From positions 62,001-126,000 of the forward strand of contig CAVXMG010000024.1 of the NCBI GenBank assembly GCA_963762735.1: 64,000 nt of DNA, in the 5' to 3' direction. This DNA comes from DASXKD01 sp963762735 (GTDB lineage: Bacteria; Actinomycetota; Actinomycetes; Streptosporangiales; Streptosporangiaceae). The notes under the pieces are model-generated. The model saw only the letters and a program-made list of their open reading frames with translations, ran no database searches and was not told the origin of the DNA. Positions 8,615 through 17,057 of the stretch are shown one piece after another (within the stretch, counting starts at the first letter, position 1; every line of letters starts with the position of its first letter). Made by a program: the position numbers and the translations under genes.

Positions 8615-9809
8615 ATGAACCGACTACTCACCGCTGTCATCGCGGCCGGTGGCTCACTGGCCCTCGCGGGCGGCGTCCTGCTGACGACCGCGATGCCCGC
8701 GGCCGCCGGCCCGCCCGGCCGGCGGCAACTCCTCCTACGGCGCCTCGGCACCTACGGGGCCGGTCACCGCCGCACCGCAAGCCCTCGCCCAGCAGACCGG
8801 CCCGACCCTGCAGTTCGTGAGCAACGTGGACATCAGCGGCCTGCTCAACACCGGCCTCACGCTCGACACGGCCAGCGCGCTCGCCGCGTTCTCCCGCGTC
8901 ACCTCGGTAGACGCCGGGGTTTCGTTCGGCGGGCGGACCGTGAGCCTGGTGGCCAGGCAGGTCTCCTCGACCTGCCGCAGCGACACCCGGACGGCGAGCG
9001 CCAACCTCATCGGGGGCGTGCTGACGGTGAACGGCACCGCTATCAACCTGCCCAGCCACCCGACGGCCGACGAGACCTTCACGTTCGGTGGCGTCAGGGT
9101 GACCCTGAACGACCAGTTCGCGGTCACCGGCGGCGGCGTCGAGGACCAAGCGGTCCACCTTCACGTCGCCACCCCTACGGCCGGCCATGGCACCCCGACG
9201 GCCCAGGACCTCTACATCGGCGTCTCGGTCTGCAACAACCCGGGCAGCGGGTCGAACACGATCACGGTCACCAGCCCGGGTGATCAGACCGACAACTCCG
9301 GGACCGCGATCACGCCGTTGCCGATCAGCGCGACCGACTCCGACACCAGCGAGGTCCTGACCTACGGCGCTACCGGGCTGCCGTCGGGCCTGTCCATCGA
9401 CAGCACCACCGGCGTGATCAGCGGCACGCCTGCCACCGCCACGGGCAGCCCGTTCACCGTCCACGTCACCGCCACCGACACCACCGGCGCGTCCGGGTCG
9501 GCGACCTTCACCTGGACGATCCATAACGTGGTGACCGTCACCAACCCAGGCAACCAGTCCGGCAGGGCGGGCACGCCGTTCAGCCTGACGATGTCGGCCA
9601 CCGACTCCGACCCCAGCATCACCACGTTCACCTGGACCAATACCGGGACGCTGCCGCCGGGGCTGAGCCTGAGCAGCTCCACCGGCGTGATCAGCGGCAC
9701 TCCTACCACGGCCATCGGCAGCCCGTTCACCGTCCACGTCACCGCCACCGACAGCACCGGCGCGTCCGACACGGTCACGTTCAGCTTCACAATCACCTCG
9801 GGACCGTGA
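8615..9809 (+). CDS. secreted choice-of-anchor-P protein with two putative-Ig repeats, one frame break
   Basis: ATG 8615 follows GGGGGAGCG and encodes MNRLLTAVIAAGGSLALAGG with a signal peptide. After a shift near 8718 the frame is open to TGA 9807. The region of residues 40-200 (VDISGLLNTGLTLDT, SLVARQVSSTCR, GGVLTVNGTAINLP) matches choice-of-anchor-P proteins of actinobacteria. Two putative-Ig (He_PIG) repeats follow, each with GVISGTP.T..GSPFTVHVTATD. The sequence after the stop codon (ITVSNPG) looks like the first residues of a third repeat in another frame, cut off by the convergent gene. It is an exported, probably surface-associated, adhesion-type protein. It could be co-regulated with the exoproteins upstream. 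Confidence 0.62.
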
Positions 9810-9850
9810 TCACGGTCAGCAACCCGGGGGCGGCCGGCCTTGGCTGGAAT

Positions 9851-11341
9851 CTACATTCCGGTGCGGGAGAAGCCCGCGGTCACCGCGGAAGGCCGCCGGT
9901 GGGCCGGCAGCACGGCCAGCGTGGTCCAGCCGACGCTGCCGTCCGGGCCGGCCGCGCTGACCCGGTAGTAGCCGGGCTTGGCGAACCGCACCCTGATCAT
10001 CGCGCGCCCGCTGCGCAGTTCCGTTCGTGACGGAAACGAGGCAGGGTGCCTTACGCCCCTCGGGGTGGCCAGTGACAGCGACACCCGGCCGGACAGCCCG
10101 GCGGACAGGGAAAGCCCGGTGGTTTCGGCGTCGAGGTAGATCCGCAGCCAGTGATGTGGATGCACCACCCGTACCTCCGACGCGAGGCTCTTGCCGTGGA
10201 ACCCGATCGTGGCGGACGGGGCCACCGGGAGCCGGGGCCTGCGCAACGGCCGCTGCCGGAAGTCGAACGCACCGGCCAGGTCGTTCTGCTGTGCGTTGAG
10301 GCTGTTCAGCGGCGCCATGCCCCACAGGTGCTGCATGAACGAGAGGATGGAGATGTTGGTGGTGCGATGGGCGTAGGCGCCGCGCCGCGCCCACGGGCTC
10401 ACGATCACCATCGGCGTGCGGGTGCCGTACCCGGTCGTCACCGGCGGCGGCACCGGATCCCAGAACCCGCCGCCCTCGTCATAGGTCAGGAATATGGCCG
10501 TGGAGTCCCAGTAGCGGCTGCGGGCCACCGCCTGGACGAGCTGGCCGAGCCAGGCGTCGCCCTCGGCGATGTCCTCCCGCGGCTCCTCGCTGTAGCCGAA
10601 CCCGGGCCGGACGAACGAGAACCGCGGCAGGGTGCCCGAGGACAGGTCGGTGAAGAACTGGCTGGCCGTGGTCACGTCCGAGCGGTGCTTCCGCGGCACG
10701 AGCTGGTACCAGGACTGGCGCGGGTGCAGCCAGGTCGGCAGCCCGAGGTAGATCTTCCAGGTGTAGGAGTACTGGGTCAGCTCGTCGAAGATCGAGTACC
10801 ACGGTGACGGGTGCGGGTTCCTGCGGTTGTAGTACCAGCCGTGGGTGGTCGCGTTCAGCGCCATCATCACGTTGGGCCGGGTGGGCGCGATGACCGGCTG
10901 GAAGTTCCTGGTCGCGGACTCATACCTGCGGGCCAGGTAGCGCACGTCGGGGTCGAAGCGCGCGCCGAACCTGGTGACCGCCGACGAGCCGAACGGCGGC
11001 CGGGTGTACCGATTCATCAGGAACCCCTTGCCCTGGCGGTAGTTCATCGCCCGCATCTCCGCGGCCCGGCTGTTGGAGATGCCGCCCTGCACGTCACCCT
11101 CGTTCGCGGGAGCCTTGATCGTCCGGGGCCTGCCGTGCCGCCGCCGGCCATGGACGGGGAACAGGTTGGCGTAGGTGTGGTTCTCCAGCATGATCTCGAT
11201 GACGTGCTGGATCCGGTGCGCCCCCAGGGAGCGGAAAGCGTCGGCGGCCCGGCCGGCGCCCGCCGCCGGGGCCAGCCCGGCCGTCAGCGTGACCATCGTC
11301 ATGGCCATGGCCAGGCCAGCCGTGCGCGTCGCGTGTCGCAT
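9851..11341 (-). CDS. secreted phosphoesterase (phospholipase C / acid phosphatase family)
   Basis: This 496-residue protein has a Sec signal peptide (MRHATRTAGLAMAMTMVTLTAG, cleavage near APAAGA). The catalytic domain of the PF04185 phosphoesterase family is recognised from HVIEIMLENHTYANLF (metal-binding Glu-Asn near residue 50), APTRPNVMMALNATTHG, FLTYDEGGGFWDPV (metal-binding Asp-Glu near residue 295) and GTRTPMVIVSPWAR. A C-terminal beta-sandwich of about 110 residues (VRVRFAKPGYYRVSAAGPDG) is probably a carbohydrate- or wall-binding domain. Such enzymes release phosphate from phospholipids or other phosphate esters outside the cell. The gene is convergent with the choice-of-anchor-P gene and downstream of the propeller gene, from which a strong hairpin separates it. 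Confidence 0.78.
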   Translation of the reverse strand: MRHATRTAGLAMAMTMVTLTAGLAPAAGAGRAADAFRSLGAHRIQHVIEIMLENHTYANLFPVHGRRRHGRPRTIKAPANEGDVQGGISNSRAAEMRAMNYRQGKGFLMNRYTRPPFGSSAVTRFGARFDPDVRYLARRYESATRNFQPVIAPTRPNVMMALNATTHGWYYNRRNPHPSPWYSIFDELTQYSYTWKIYLGLPTWLHPRQSWYQLVPRKHRSDVTTASQFFTDLSSGTLPRFSFVRPGFGYSEEPREDIAEGDAWLGQLVQAVARSRYWDSTAIFLTYDEGGGFWDPVPPPVTTGYGTRTPMVIVSPWARRGAYAHRTTNISILSFMQHLWGMAPLNSLNAQQNDLAGAFDFRQRPLRRPRLPVAPSATIGFHGKSLASEVRVVHPHHWLRIYLDAETTGLSLSAGLSGRVSLSLATPRGVRHPASFPSRTELRSGRAMIRVRFAKPGYYRVSAAGPDGSVGWTTLAVLPAHRRPSAVTAGFSRTGM

Positions 11342-11476
11342 GAGTCCCCCGGCGCCCGCCGGCTTCGTGCCCCGTGCCAGGCGGGCGCGCCTCGTGCATG
11401 ATCAAATCGGCAAACATTCGGGGATGTCCCCAACGTGCTCGCCTGGCAAACGAGCACGGCCCGCACCGCGACGCCG

Positions 11477-11526
11477 ATGATCATGGGGATGTGGCCCCCA
11501 CCGATGGGCCACATCCCCATGATCAT
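11477..11526 (-). terminator. perfect 21-bp inverted repeat downstream of the secreted propeller gene
   Basis: Arms 11477-11497 and 11506-11526 are perfectly complementary (ATGATCATGGGGATGTGGCCC and its reverse complement) around the 8-base loop CCACCGAT. The repeat begins 10 bases beyond the stop codon of the minus-strand gene at 11537, the normal place for an intrinsic terminator. No U-tract follows. Confidence 0.65.
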
Positions 11527-11536
11527 GATTGGCGGG

Positions 11537-12706
11537 TCAGTGGCCCGCGGGCAGGAACATCAGCCCCTGCGGCTCCAGCCGGGAGCCTGCGAGCGTGACC
11601 TTGCTCACGTGGCCGGTCCACGGGCCGAGCGTGCCGAGGTAGTTCGGCGGGAACCCGGGCGCGGGGCAGGTCGGCGGGGCGTTGCCCGCGTCGCACGGGG
11701 TGGCCGCGACGAAGATCGAGCCCGCCTTGAAATCGCCGTTGACCCGGTCGACGGTGTCACCGTCGTGGTCGGCCGCGAAGAGCTGCCCGTTTCCTGTTAT
11801 CCACGCCGTGTCGTCCACGGACTGGGACAGGTTCAGCACGAGCAGTCGTAGCGCACCATCGCGTGATTGCGCGTAGATCTGCTGCTTGTCGCCCTGACTT
11901 GTCAGCTCGAAGTCACCGGCGAACCGGGGCGCGCCCCACGGGACCGCGAAGTTGGAGTCGGGGTCGGTGAGCGCAAGCTTCACCTTCGTTCCGCGGCCGG
12001 GGCCGATGTTGGCGACCGTGGCGCTGGCCTCGTCGCCGAACAGCGGGGTGACGGTGGCGACGTGGTTCGTACCGAGGGCGACCGAATAGACGGCCGGATA
12101 GGTCGGCTGCGGGGCGGGCGCGCCGGTGGTGCCGGGGGCCGAGGCGCTGATGAAGATCTGCCCCTCGATGATCGTGATGGCGTCGGTGCCGCCGTTGTGC
12201 GGCAGTGGCTCGTTGTAGGCGTAGTGCTGGATGCCGCCGGTCCTGGCCAGCGGGTCGATGGTGTACAGGCTGGAGTTGGCGTCCTCGTTCACCGTGGCGA
12301 TGAGCTTGCCCAGCACCGGGTCGGCGGTCAGGCCGTCGCACTTGCCTTTGATGTCCCACTGCCGGATCACGCGGCCGGACGGGGTGAACTCCACGACCGT
12401 GCTGTTGGTGTTGCCGTCGCTGCTCGGCTCGCCCTGCGGGCCGACGCCGTTCTGGAAGGCCGTGAACAGGAAGTCGCCGAAGTGGGTGAGGTCGTCGGGC
12501 TGGGCCAGCGGCTCGGTCTTGCGGGTGCCGGACACCGTGTAGTGGTGGTGCAGTTTCGTGCCGTTGACGATCTGCCGCACGGTGAAGCCCGGCTGCGGAT
12601 GCGCCGCGCCGGAAGATGCCGTAGCCGCCTGGCCGGCGAGCATCAGGCTCGCCGGGACGGCCAGAGCCGCGAACGCCGTCACGGCACGCCGCGCCGTCAG
12701 GATCAT
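11537..12706 (-). CDS. secreted beta-propeller-like protein of unknown function
   Basis: ATG 12706 follows GAAAGGGGCG and encodes MILTARRAVTAFAALAVPAS with a signal peptide ending near AATASSG. The 389-residue product contains repeated strand motifs with WD/GKL-type turns (DDLTHFGDFLFTAFQNG, VEFTPSGRVIRQWDIKGKCDG, LGKLIATVNEDANSSLYTID, GQLFAADHDGDTVDRV, GSIFVAATPCD). They suggest a six- or seven-bladed propeller, similar to extracellular NHL/SMP-30-like folds. No catalytic residues stand out. It lies behind the secreted phosphoesterase on the same strand, but the hairpin between them suggests separate transcripts. The fold call is an inference from repeat pattern. Confidence 0.6.
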   Translation of the reverse strand: MILTARRAVTAFAALAVPASLMLAGQAATASSGAAHPQPGFTVRQIVNGTKLHHHYTVSGTRKTEPLAQPDDLTHFGDFLFTAFQNGVGPQGEPSSDGNTNSTVVEFTPSGRVIRQWDIKGKCDGLTADPVLGKLIATVNEDANSSLYTIDPLARTGGIQHYAYNEPLPHNGGTDAITIIEGQIFISASAPGTTGAPAPQPTYPAVYSVALGTNHVATVTPLFGDEASATVANIGPGRGTKVKLALTDPDSNFAVPWGAPRFAGDFELTSQGDKQQIYAQSRDGALRLLVLNLSQSVDDTAWITGNGQLFAADHDGDTVDRVNGDFKAGSIFVAATPCDAGNAPPTCPAPGFPPNYLGTLGPWTGHVSKVTLAGSRLEPQGLMFLPAGH

Positions 12707-12998
12707 GGGAACGCCCCTTTCGCCGGCCTGCCCGCCGGACAGTGGAATGACCATGATCAGCGTGCCGGGGGAAGTTGACCGGGGGCCCCGCTGCGGTGGG
12801 CCTGCGGGTGAACGGCACCCCAAGTGTCCCTGGCCATCTGGTGAGCGCGCGCTTGACCATTTTTTGGGACGTCTATGGCAGTCCCGGGCCCGCTCGCTTC
12901 AGGCCCGGCTCAGCTGTGATCGGGTACCGTACGCAAAGCGTGGTTCGCGTCATCCGCTGCTGGATCTCGCGGCCCAGGGCAGCGGCGGAAGGATGACG

Positions 12999-13784
12999 AT
13001 GGCGTCTCAGGTGCGGGAAGCGCCTGCCGAGCAGATTGTGGAACTGCCCGAGCCCTGGCGCTCCGCGGCCGTCACCGTTGTGCTGCCCACCTACAACGAG
13101 GCCGCCAACCTGCCGGTGATCGTGGCCGAACTGCTCGCCCTGCCACTTCCCGGGCTGCGGATCCTGGTGGCCGACGACAACTCGCCCGACGGCACCGGGC
13201 GCATCGCCGACGAGCTTGCCGCCGAGTACGGCCCGGCCCGGATGACCGTCGTGCACCGGCCGGGCAAGCAGGGCCTCGGCCGGGCCTACGTGGACGGGAT
13301 GACCCATGCCATCGAGGCGGGCGCCGAGTTCGTGGTGCAGATGGACAGCGACCTGTCGCACGCGCCGAGGTACCTGCCGCAGATGCTCGGCACCCTGCTG
13401 TCCGCCTGCGCCGACGTGGTGATCGGCTCCCGGTACGTGGCGGGTGCCAGCCTGGCGAGCGAATGGTCGTGGCACCGCCGGGCGCTGTCCGGGTTTGCCA
13501 ACTACTACGTCCGCGCGCTGCTGCGGCTTGGCATTCGCGACGTCACCGCGGGCTTCAAGATCTGGCGGAGTTCCGCGCTGGAAGCCATCGACGTGGCCAG
13601 CATCCGCAGCAACGGTTACAGCTTCCAGGTCGAGATGAACTTCCGGTCGGTCCGGCACGGCCTGAAGATCGTCGAGTTGCCCATCCACTTCGCCGACCGG
13701 CGGGAAGGCGACAGCAAAATGAACCTGCGGGTGCAGCTCGAATCGGCGCTCATACCGTTCCTGCTGCGCCGCCGCGCCCACTAG
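12999..13784 (+). CDS. polyprenol-phosphate mannose synthase (GT2, Ppm1/DPM1-like catalytic domain)
   Basis: The product transfers mannose from GDP-mannose to polyprenyl phosphate, giving the lipid-linked donor for protein O-mannosylation and lipoglycan synthesis. The sequence shows the GT-A core: VVLPTYNEAANLPVI (about 30), VADDNSPDGTG (60), QMDSDLSHAPRYLP (118, DxD metal site), VIGSRYV (143), GFKIWRS (185), SNGYSFQVEM (207) and FADRREGDSKMN (233). All are diagnostic of DPM synthases. The protein is 261 residues and soluble, without the acyltransferase domain that is fused in some mycobacterial-type enzymes. GGAAGG six bases before ATG 12999 favours that start over the ATG at 12993. Its likely downstream partner, the protein mannosyltransferase, is at 47394. 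Confidence 0.82.
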   Translation: MASQVREAPAEQIVELPEPWRSAAVTVVLPTYNEAANLPVIVAELLALPLPGLRILVADDNSPDGTGRIADELAAEYGPARMTVVHRPGKQGLGRAYVDGMTHAIEAGAEFVVQMDSDLSHAPRYLPQMLGTLLSACADVVIGSRYVAGASLASEWSWHRRALSGFANYYVRALLRLGIRDVTAGFKIWRSSALEAIDVASIRSNGYSFQVEMNFRSVRHGLKIVELPIHFADRREGDSKMNLRVQLESALIPFLLRRRAH

Positions 13785-13798
13785 AGACGAGGTGCCGC

Positions 13799-14158
13799 AT
13801 GGCTGATGACACGGCGATTTCGTACAAGGCGGCAGTGATCGGGACGCCGGTGCTAAGCACCACCGGCGCGCAGATCGGCACCCTGGAGCACGTGCTGCAG
13901 ATACCGGAACTCGACGTCTTCGACGGGATCGTGATCGCCACACACGCGGGCCTGCGGTTCATCGACGCCGACCAGGTGCGCGAGATCACCCGCAGCCACA
14001 TCCAGAGCAGCCTGGATGACAGCCAGGCCGGGCAGTTGCCGCCGCCCGAGGGCCCGCCGGTGTACCGGGTCGATGCCCTGGCGGACACCGGGCACAGCTT
14101 CCACGACGTACTGGGCCGCCTGTTCCGCCGGCCGCACTGGACCCGCGAGCACGACTAG
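13799..14158 (+). CDS. PRC-barrel domain protein
   Basis: ATG 13799 lies 14 bases after the stop codon of the mannose synthase, with GACGAGG as ribosome site, so the two are probably co-transcribed. The 119-residue product begins with a PRC-barrel-like half (AAVIGTPVLSTTGAQIGTLEHVLQIPELDVFDGIVIATHAGLRFIDADQV), a small beta-barrel used as an adaptor for protein or ligand contacts. It ends in a basic tail (LGRLFRRPHWTREHD). There is no membrane segment. The partner is not evident. Confidence 0.62.
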   Translation: MADDTAISYKAAVIGTPVLSTTGAQIGTLEHVLQIPELDVFDGIVIATHAGLRFIDADQVREITRSHIQSSLDDSQAGQLPPPEGPPVYRVDALADTGHSFHDVLGRLFRRPHWTREHD

Positions 14159-14247
14159 GCCGTCGGTCACCTCGATATCGTCGCTGGGCTCACCCAGGTA
14201 ACGACCGGTCAGGATCAGAGAAGCGACCGGCGCGGCGGCTCCCTAGC

Positions 14248-14274
14248 ATGAGTGTCGTCCCCATCAATACTCAT
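14248..14274 (+). promoter_or_regulatory. spaced inverted repeat upstream of the DUF1801 gene
   Basis: ATGAGTGT (14248-14255) and ATACTCAT (14267-14274) match as inverted half-sites at 7 of 8 positions, just before the ribosome site GGGGAGGGAG of the gene at 14292. The half-site core ATGAGT/ACTCAT is also found in the palindrome upstream of exoprotein A. It is a weak operator candidate. Confidence 0.25.
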
Positions 14275-14291
14275 AGGGGAGGGAGCCTGCC

Positions 14292-14765
14292 ATGAAGGAC
14301 ACCCAGAAGCCGGCCAAGAGCACCGCCGCGAAGACCAAGTCGTACGAGGGATTTACCGACGAGGAACGCTCCGCGATGAAGGAGCGCGCAAAGGAGCTGA
14401 AGTCGGCCGGGCGCCGCCCGCGCGCGGCCAAGGCCGACGGGGAAACCGCCGTGCTCGAGAAGATCGCCGAGATGCCGGAACCTGATCGCGTCATGGCCGA
14501 GCGGCTCCATGCCGTCATCACGGCCAGCGCGCCGGCCCTCGCGCCCAGACTCTGGTACGGGATGCCCGCGTATGCCAAGGACGGCAACGTCGTCTGCTTC
14601 TTCCAAAGCGCGCAGAAGTTCAAAACGAGGTACGCCACGCTCGGCTTCAGCGATAAGGCGAACCTCGACGAAGGCGCCATGTGGCCGACCGCCTTCGCGC
14701 TGATGGAGTTGACCGCCGCCGACGAGGCGAGGATCGGCACACTCGTGCAGAAAGCAGTGAGCTAG
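14292..14765 (+). CDS. DUF1801 domain protein (YdhG-like)
   Basis: The gene has a very strong ribosome site (GGGGAGGGAG) and encodes 157 residues. The N-terminal 55 residues are Lys/Ala/Arg-rich and charged (KPAKSTAAKTK, KERAKELKSAGRRPRAAK). The C-terminal 100 residues are a DUF1801/YdhG fold (VMAERLHAVITASAPALAPRLWYGMPAY, VCFFQSAQKFKTRYATLGF, DEGAMWPTAFALMEL). The family includes Bacillus proteins proposed as iron chaperones, but no activity is established for actinobacterial members. The basic N-terminus might contact nucleic acid; that is a guess from composition. Confidence 0.68.
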   Translation: MKDTQKPAKSTAAKTKSYEGFTDEERSAMKERAKELKSAGRRPRAAKADGETAVLEKIAEMPEPDRVMAERLHAVITASAPALAPRLWYGMPAYAKDGNVVCFFQSAQKFKTRYATLGFSDKANLDEGAMWPTAFALMELTAADEARIGTLVQKAVS

Positions 14766-14870
14766 CGGGGCAGAGCCGTCGCGTAAGGCGAATACCGAAG
14801 TGGCGGCCTTGCCGGGCCGATCAAGGCAGGCAAGTACTCCTACGTCATCGTGGTCGCGCCGTGAGCCGGC

Positions 14871-15296
14871 TCAGGGTCCGGCCGGCGGCTGCAGGTGGAA
14901 GTGGTTCCGGCTGATGCCGGGCTGGCTCTCAATCGAGAGGATCAGCCCGTCCCGCAGGGTGTACACGCTCATGACCGGCATTTCCTGCTGCCCGAGCTCC
15001 GCTTCCGGCAGGATCCTGGCGTAGACCGTGACCTTGTCGCCGTCCTCGATGACATCGTCTGCCGTGAAGTCGTACTGCCCGTGCAGGGCGTGCATGTCCT
15101 CGGACAGGCGGATCATGCCGTCGTGCCCGCGGTAGACGCTCAGCCCGGGCCGGACCAGCGGATGGCAGATAACCTGCGGGTCCACCAGGGCGATGATGTC
15201 GCCGATCCGCCGGTCACGGACCGCTGCGTAAAACTCCAGTACCAACTGGGCCGGTGTGCCGCCGGGCCCCCCGTTTTCCGTCAACTCCGCCTCCAC
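14871..15296 (-). CDS. SnoaL-like / nuclear transport factor 2-fold protein
   Basis: The 141-residue product has the NTF2-like alpha+beta cone pattern: LVLEFYAAVRDRRIGDIIALVDPQVICHPLVRPGLSVYRGHDGMIRLSEDM followed by strands DFTADDVIEDGDKVTVYARI and MPVMSVYTLRDGLILSIESQPG. Members are small enzymes (isomerases, hydrolases) or binding proteins with a ligand pocket. The usual Asp/His catalytic pair cannot be assigned with confidence here. It stands alone, convergent with the DUF1801 gene and divergent from the flavin oxidoreductase gene. The substrate is unknown. Confidence 0.68.
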   Translation of the reverse strand: MEAELTENGGPGGTPAQLVLEFYAAVRDRRIGDIIALVDPQVICHPLVRPGLSVYRGHDGMIRLSEDMHALHGQYDFTADDVIEDGDKVTVYARILPEAELGQQEMPVMSVYTLRDGLILSIESQPGISRNHFHLQPPAGP

Positions 15297-15406
15297 CCCC
15301 CCTGAGCGGTGCTCATATTTTAGTGGCTGCGCGTTCGGGCGGCCGCAATGACCAGCGCTAACATCGACTGCGCGTCGCCAGCCCGCGAGCCCGGCCCGCT
15401 GCGGGA

Positions 15407-16381
15407 ATGATGGCAGTCATGACGTTGCGCACCGGCTTCACCGAGTACTTCGCAGTGCGGCACCCCATCGCCCTGGCGCCGATGGGCTTCTCCGCCGGGG
15501 GTGCCCTGGCGGCAGCGGTTTCCAACGGCGGCGGCCTGGGCCTGGTCGGCGGCGGCCGGGGGGACAGGGACTGGCTGGCCCGTGAGCTGCCGATCGTCGC
15601 CGAAGGTACCGCCAGGCCCTGGGGCGTCGGCTTCCAGAGCTGGTCAGCCGGTGTCGCCACGGTGGAGTTCGCGCTGACCTACCGGCCACGGGCGGTCATG
15701 CTGTCCTTCGGCGATCCCTGGCCGTTCATCGAGCCCATCCGGCGGGCCGGGGCTGCGCTGATCATCCAGGTCACCGACCTCGAGGAGGCCAGACAGGCGC
15801 TGGACGCCGGTGCCGACATCATCGTGGCGCAGGGAACCGAGGCCGGCGGCCACAGTGGCCAGCGGGGGAGATCGACGCTGCCATTCGTCCCGATCGTGGC
15901 CGACCTCGCGGCGCCGACGCCGGTGCTGGCCGCAGGCGGGATCGCCGACGGCCGGGGCGTGGCGGCTGCCCTGGTCCTCGGGGCAGCGGGGGCGCTCGTC
16001 GGGACCCGGTTCCAGGCGACTCCCGAGGCGCTGGTCCAGCCCGCGATCACCAAGGCGATCCTCGAGGGGCTTGGCGAGGACACCGAGCGCAACACGGTCC
16101 TTGACATCGCCAGGGGCTCCCCGTGGCCGGCGAAGTACCCGGCCCGCACCCTCGGCCACCCGTTCCTCGACCAGTGGCGCGGCCGGGACGGGGAACTGGC
16201 CGCCGACGCCGCCGCCCTGCGGGCCTACCAGGACGGGGTGGAGCGCGGCGAACTGCTCCCGACGCCGGTGTGGGCCAGCGAGGCGATCGACCTCATCACC
16301 GATCTGGTGCCCGCCGCCGATCTGGTCGGCGCCCTGGCCGCCCAGGCGGAGGAGGCGCTGGCCCGGGCCAGCGCGAACTAA
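15407..16381 (+). CDS. NAD(P)H-dependent flavin oxidoreductase / nitronate monooxygenase family
   Basis: This 324-residue TIM-barrel flavoprotein shows the nitronate monooxygenase pattern: HPIALAPMGFSAGGALAAAVSNGGGLGLVGGG at the N-terminus (FMN-binding first strands), IIQVTDLEEARQALDAGADIIVAQGTEAGGHSG (the conserved EAGGH with catalytic-site His) and PVLAAGGIADGRGVAAALVLGAAGALVGTRF (phosphate-binding loops). Members oxidise alkyl nitronates or reduce quinones with FMN; the physiological substrate is not predictable. The start may be ATG 15407 or the ATG four codons later (MTLRTGFTEYF). A related but different oxidoreductase lies at 48963. Confidence 0.78.
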   Translation: MMAVMTLRTGFTEYFAVRHPIALAPMGFSAGGALAAAVSNGGGLGLVGGGRGDRDWLARELPIVAEGTARPWGVGFQSWSAGVATVEFALTYRPRAVMLSFGDPWPFIEPIRRAGAALIIQVTDLEEARQALDAGADIIVAQGTEAGGHSGQRGRSTLPFVPIVADLAAPTPVLAAGGIADGRGVAAALVLGAAGALVGTRFQATPEALVQPAITKAILEGLGEDTERNTVLDIARGSPWPAKYPARTLGHPFLDQWRGRDGELAADAAALRAYQDGVERGELLPTPVWASEAIDLITDLVPAADLVGALAAQAEEALARASAN

Positions 16382-16400
16382 CGCCAGAAAGGCCGCTGCG

Positions 16401-16889
16401 TTACGCCGGCCGTGGCCGGCGCGGGATCCAGCGGGGGACCGTGCGCCGGTACTCCAGGTAGGTGTCCCCGAAGCGGCGCCGCAGCGCCGGTTCTTCGTAC
16501 CAGGTGACGAACAGATGGCAGCACAGCGCCATGGCGCCCGCATAGGCCAGCAGCGCCAGGGACATGAACAGCCATGCCTGCCCAAGCACGACCAGCAGCG
16601 CGGAGATGTAGATGGGGTTGCGCACCCACCGGTGGGGCCCGGTGGCGACCACCTGCCTTGGTGCGTCCCACGGGCCCGGCGTGCCACCGCCCACCGCCGC
16701 GAAGTTCCAGGCACACCATGCGTACAGGGCGATCCCGGCCACGATGACCACGGCCGCCTCCCACGCTACAGGGACCGGCGTGCGCCCGTCACGTGTCAAG
16801 ATCCGCCAGGGCACCCAGGCACCCCCCAGGCCCGGGACCACCACGGTGAACAGCAGATTGCGAATGACAAGGCTCACCGTGCGGGCCAT
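16401..16889 (-). CDS. isoprenylcysteine carboxyl methyltransferase-like membrane methyltransferase
   Basis: The 162-residue integral membrane protein has four or five hydrophobic segments and the ICMT/phospholipid-methyltransferase signature near its C-terminal half: GPHRWVRNPIYISALLVVLGQAWLF, with the RNP(I/M)Y motif, and FVTWYEEPALRRRFGDTYLEYRRTVPRWIP, with the E-P-x-L-x-x-x-F-G-x-x-Y-x-x-Y pattern that forms the SAM-binding end. Such proteins methylate small or lipid-linked substrates at the membrane. It is transcribed divergently from the PadR regulator gene; the shared 168-base region holds two short palindromes. Confidence 0.72.
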   Translation of the reverse strand: MARTVSLVIRNLLFTVVVPGLGGAWVPWRILTRDGRTPVPVAWEAAVVIVAGIALYAWCAWNFAAVGGGTPGPWDAPRQVVATGPHRWVRNPIYISALLVVLGQAWLFMSLALLAYAGAMALCCHLFVTWYEEPALRRRFGDTYLEYRRTVPRWIPRRPRPA

Positions 16890-16993
16890 GGTCGCTCAGC
16901 GCTCCCTCCGTGTTGTCCGGCCGACTGGCCAGCGCGCGGGCGGACCCTGGTCCGCCCGGCGCACTGATGCGCCCGGCTTCATATATAGCGTTA

Positions 16994-17046
16994 CTACCTG
17001 TAGATAGCCTACTCCTCAGATTGTCCAGCCGGAAGCCCTACTGTAG
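16994..17046 (+). promoter_or_regulatory. two CTAC-GTAG palindromes before the PadR gene
   Basis: CTAC-CT-GTAG (16994-17003) and CTAC-T-GTAG (17038-17046) sit 44 bases apart in an A+T-richer segment, and GTT(A/G)CTACCT(G/A)T recurs with each. The second palindrome overlaps a -10-like TACTGT (17039-17044) about 14 bases before the PadR start at 17058, which implies a leaderless or nearly leaderless mRNA. Autoregulation by the PadR product is a natural inference. Confidence 0.45.
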
Positions 17047-17057
17047 TGTTGCTACCT

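Noticed and set aside
14802..14864. Short open stretch reading GGLAGPIKAGKYSYVIVVAP before a stop codon
   Set aside because: It looks like the C-terminal end of some protein, but it is only 20 residues long, has no upstream homologous sequence and the family could not be named.
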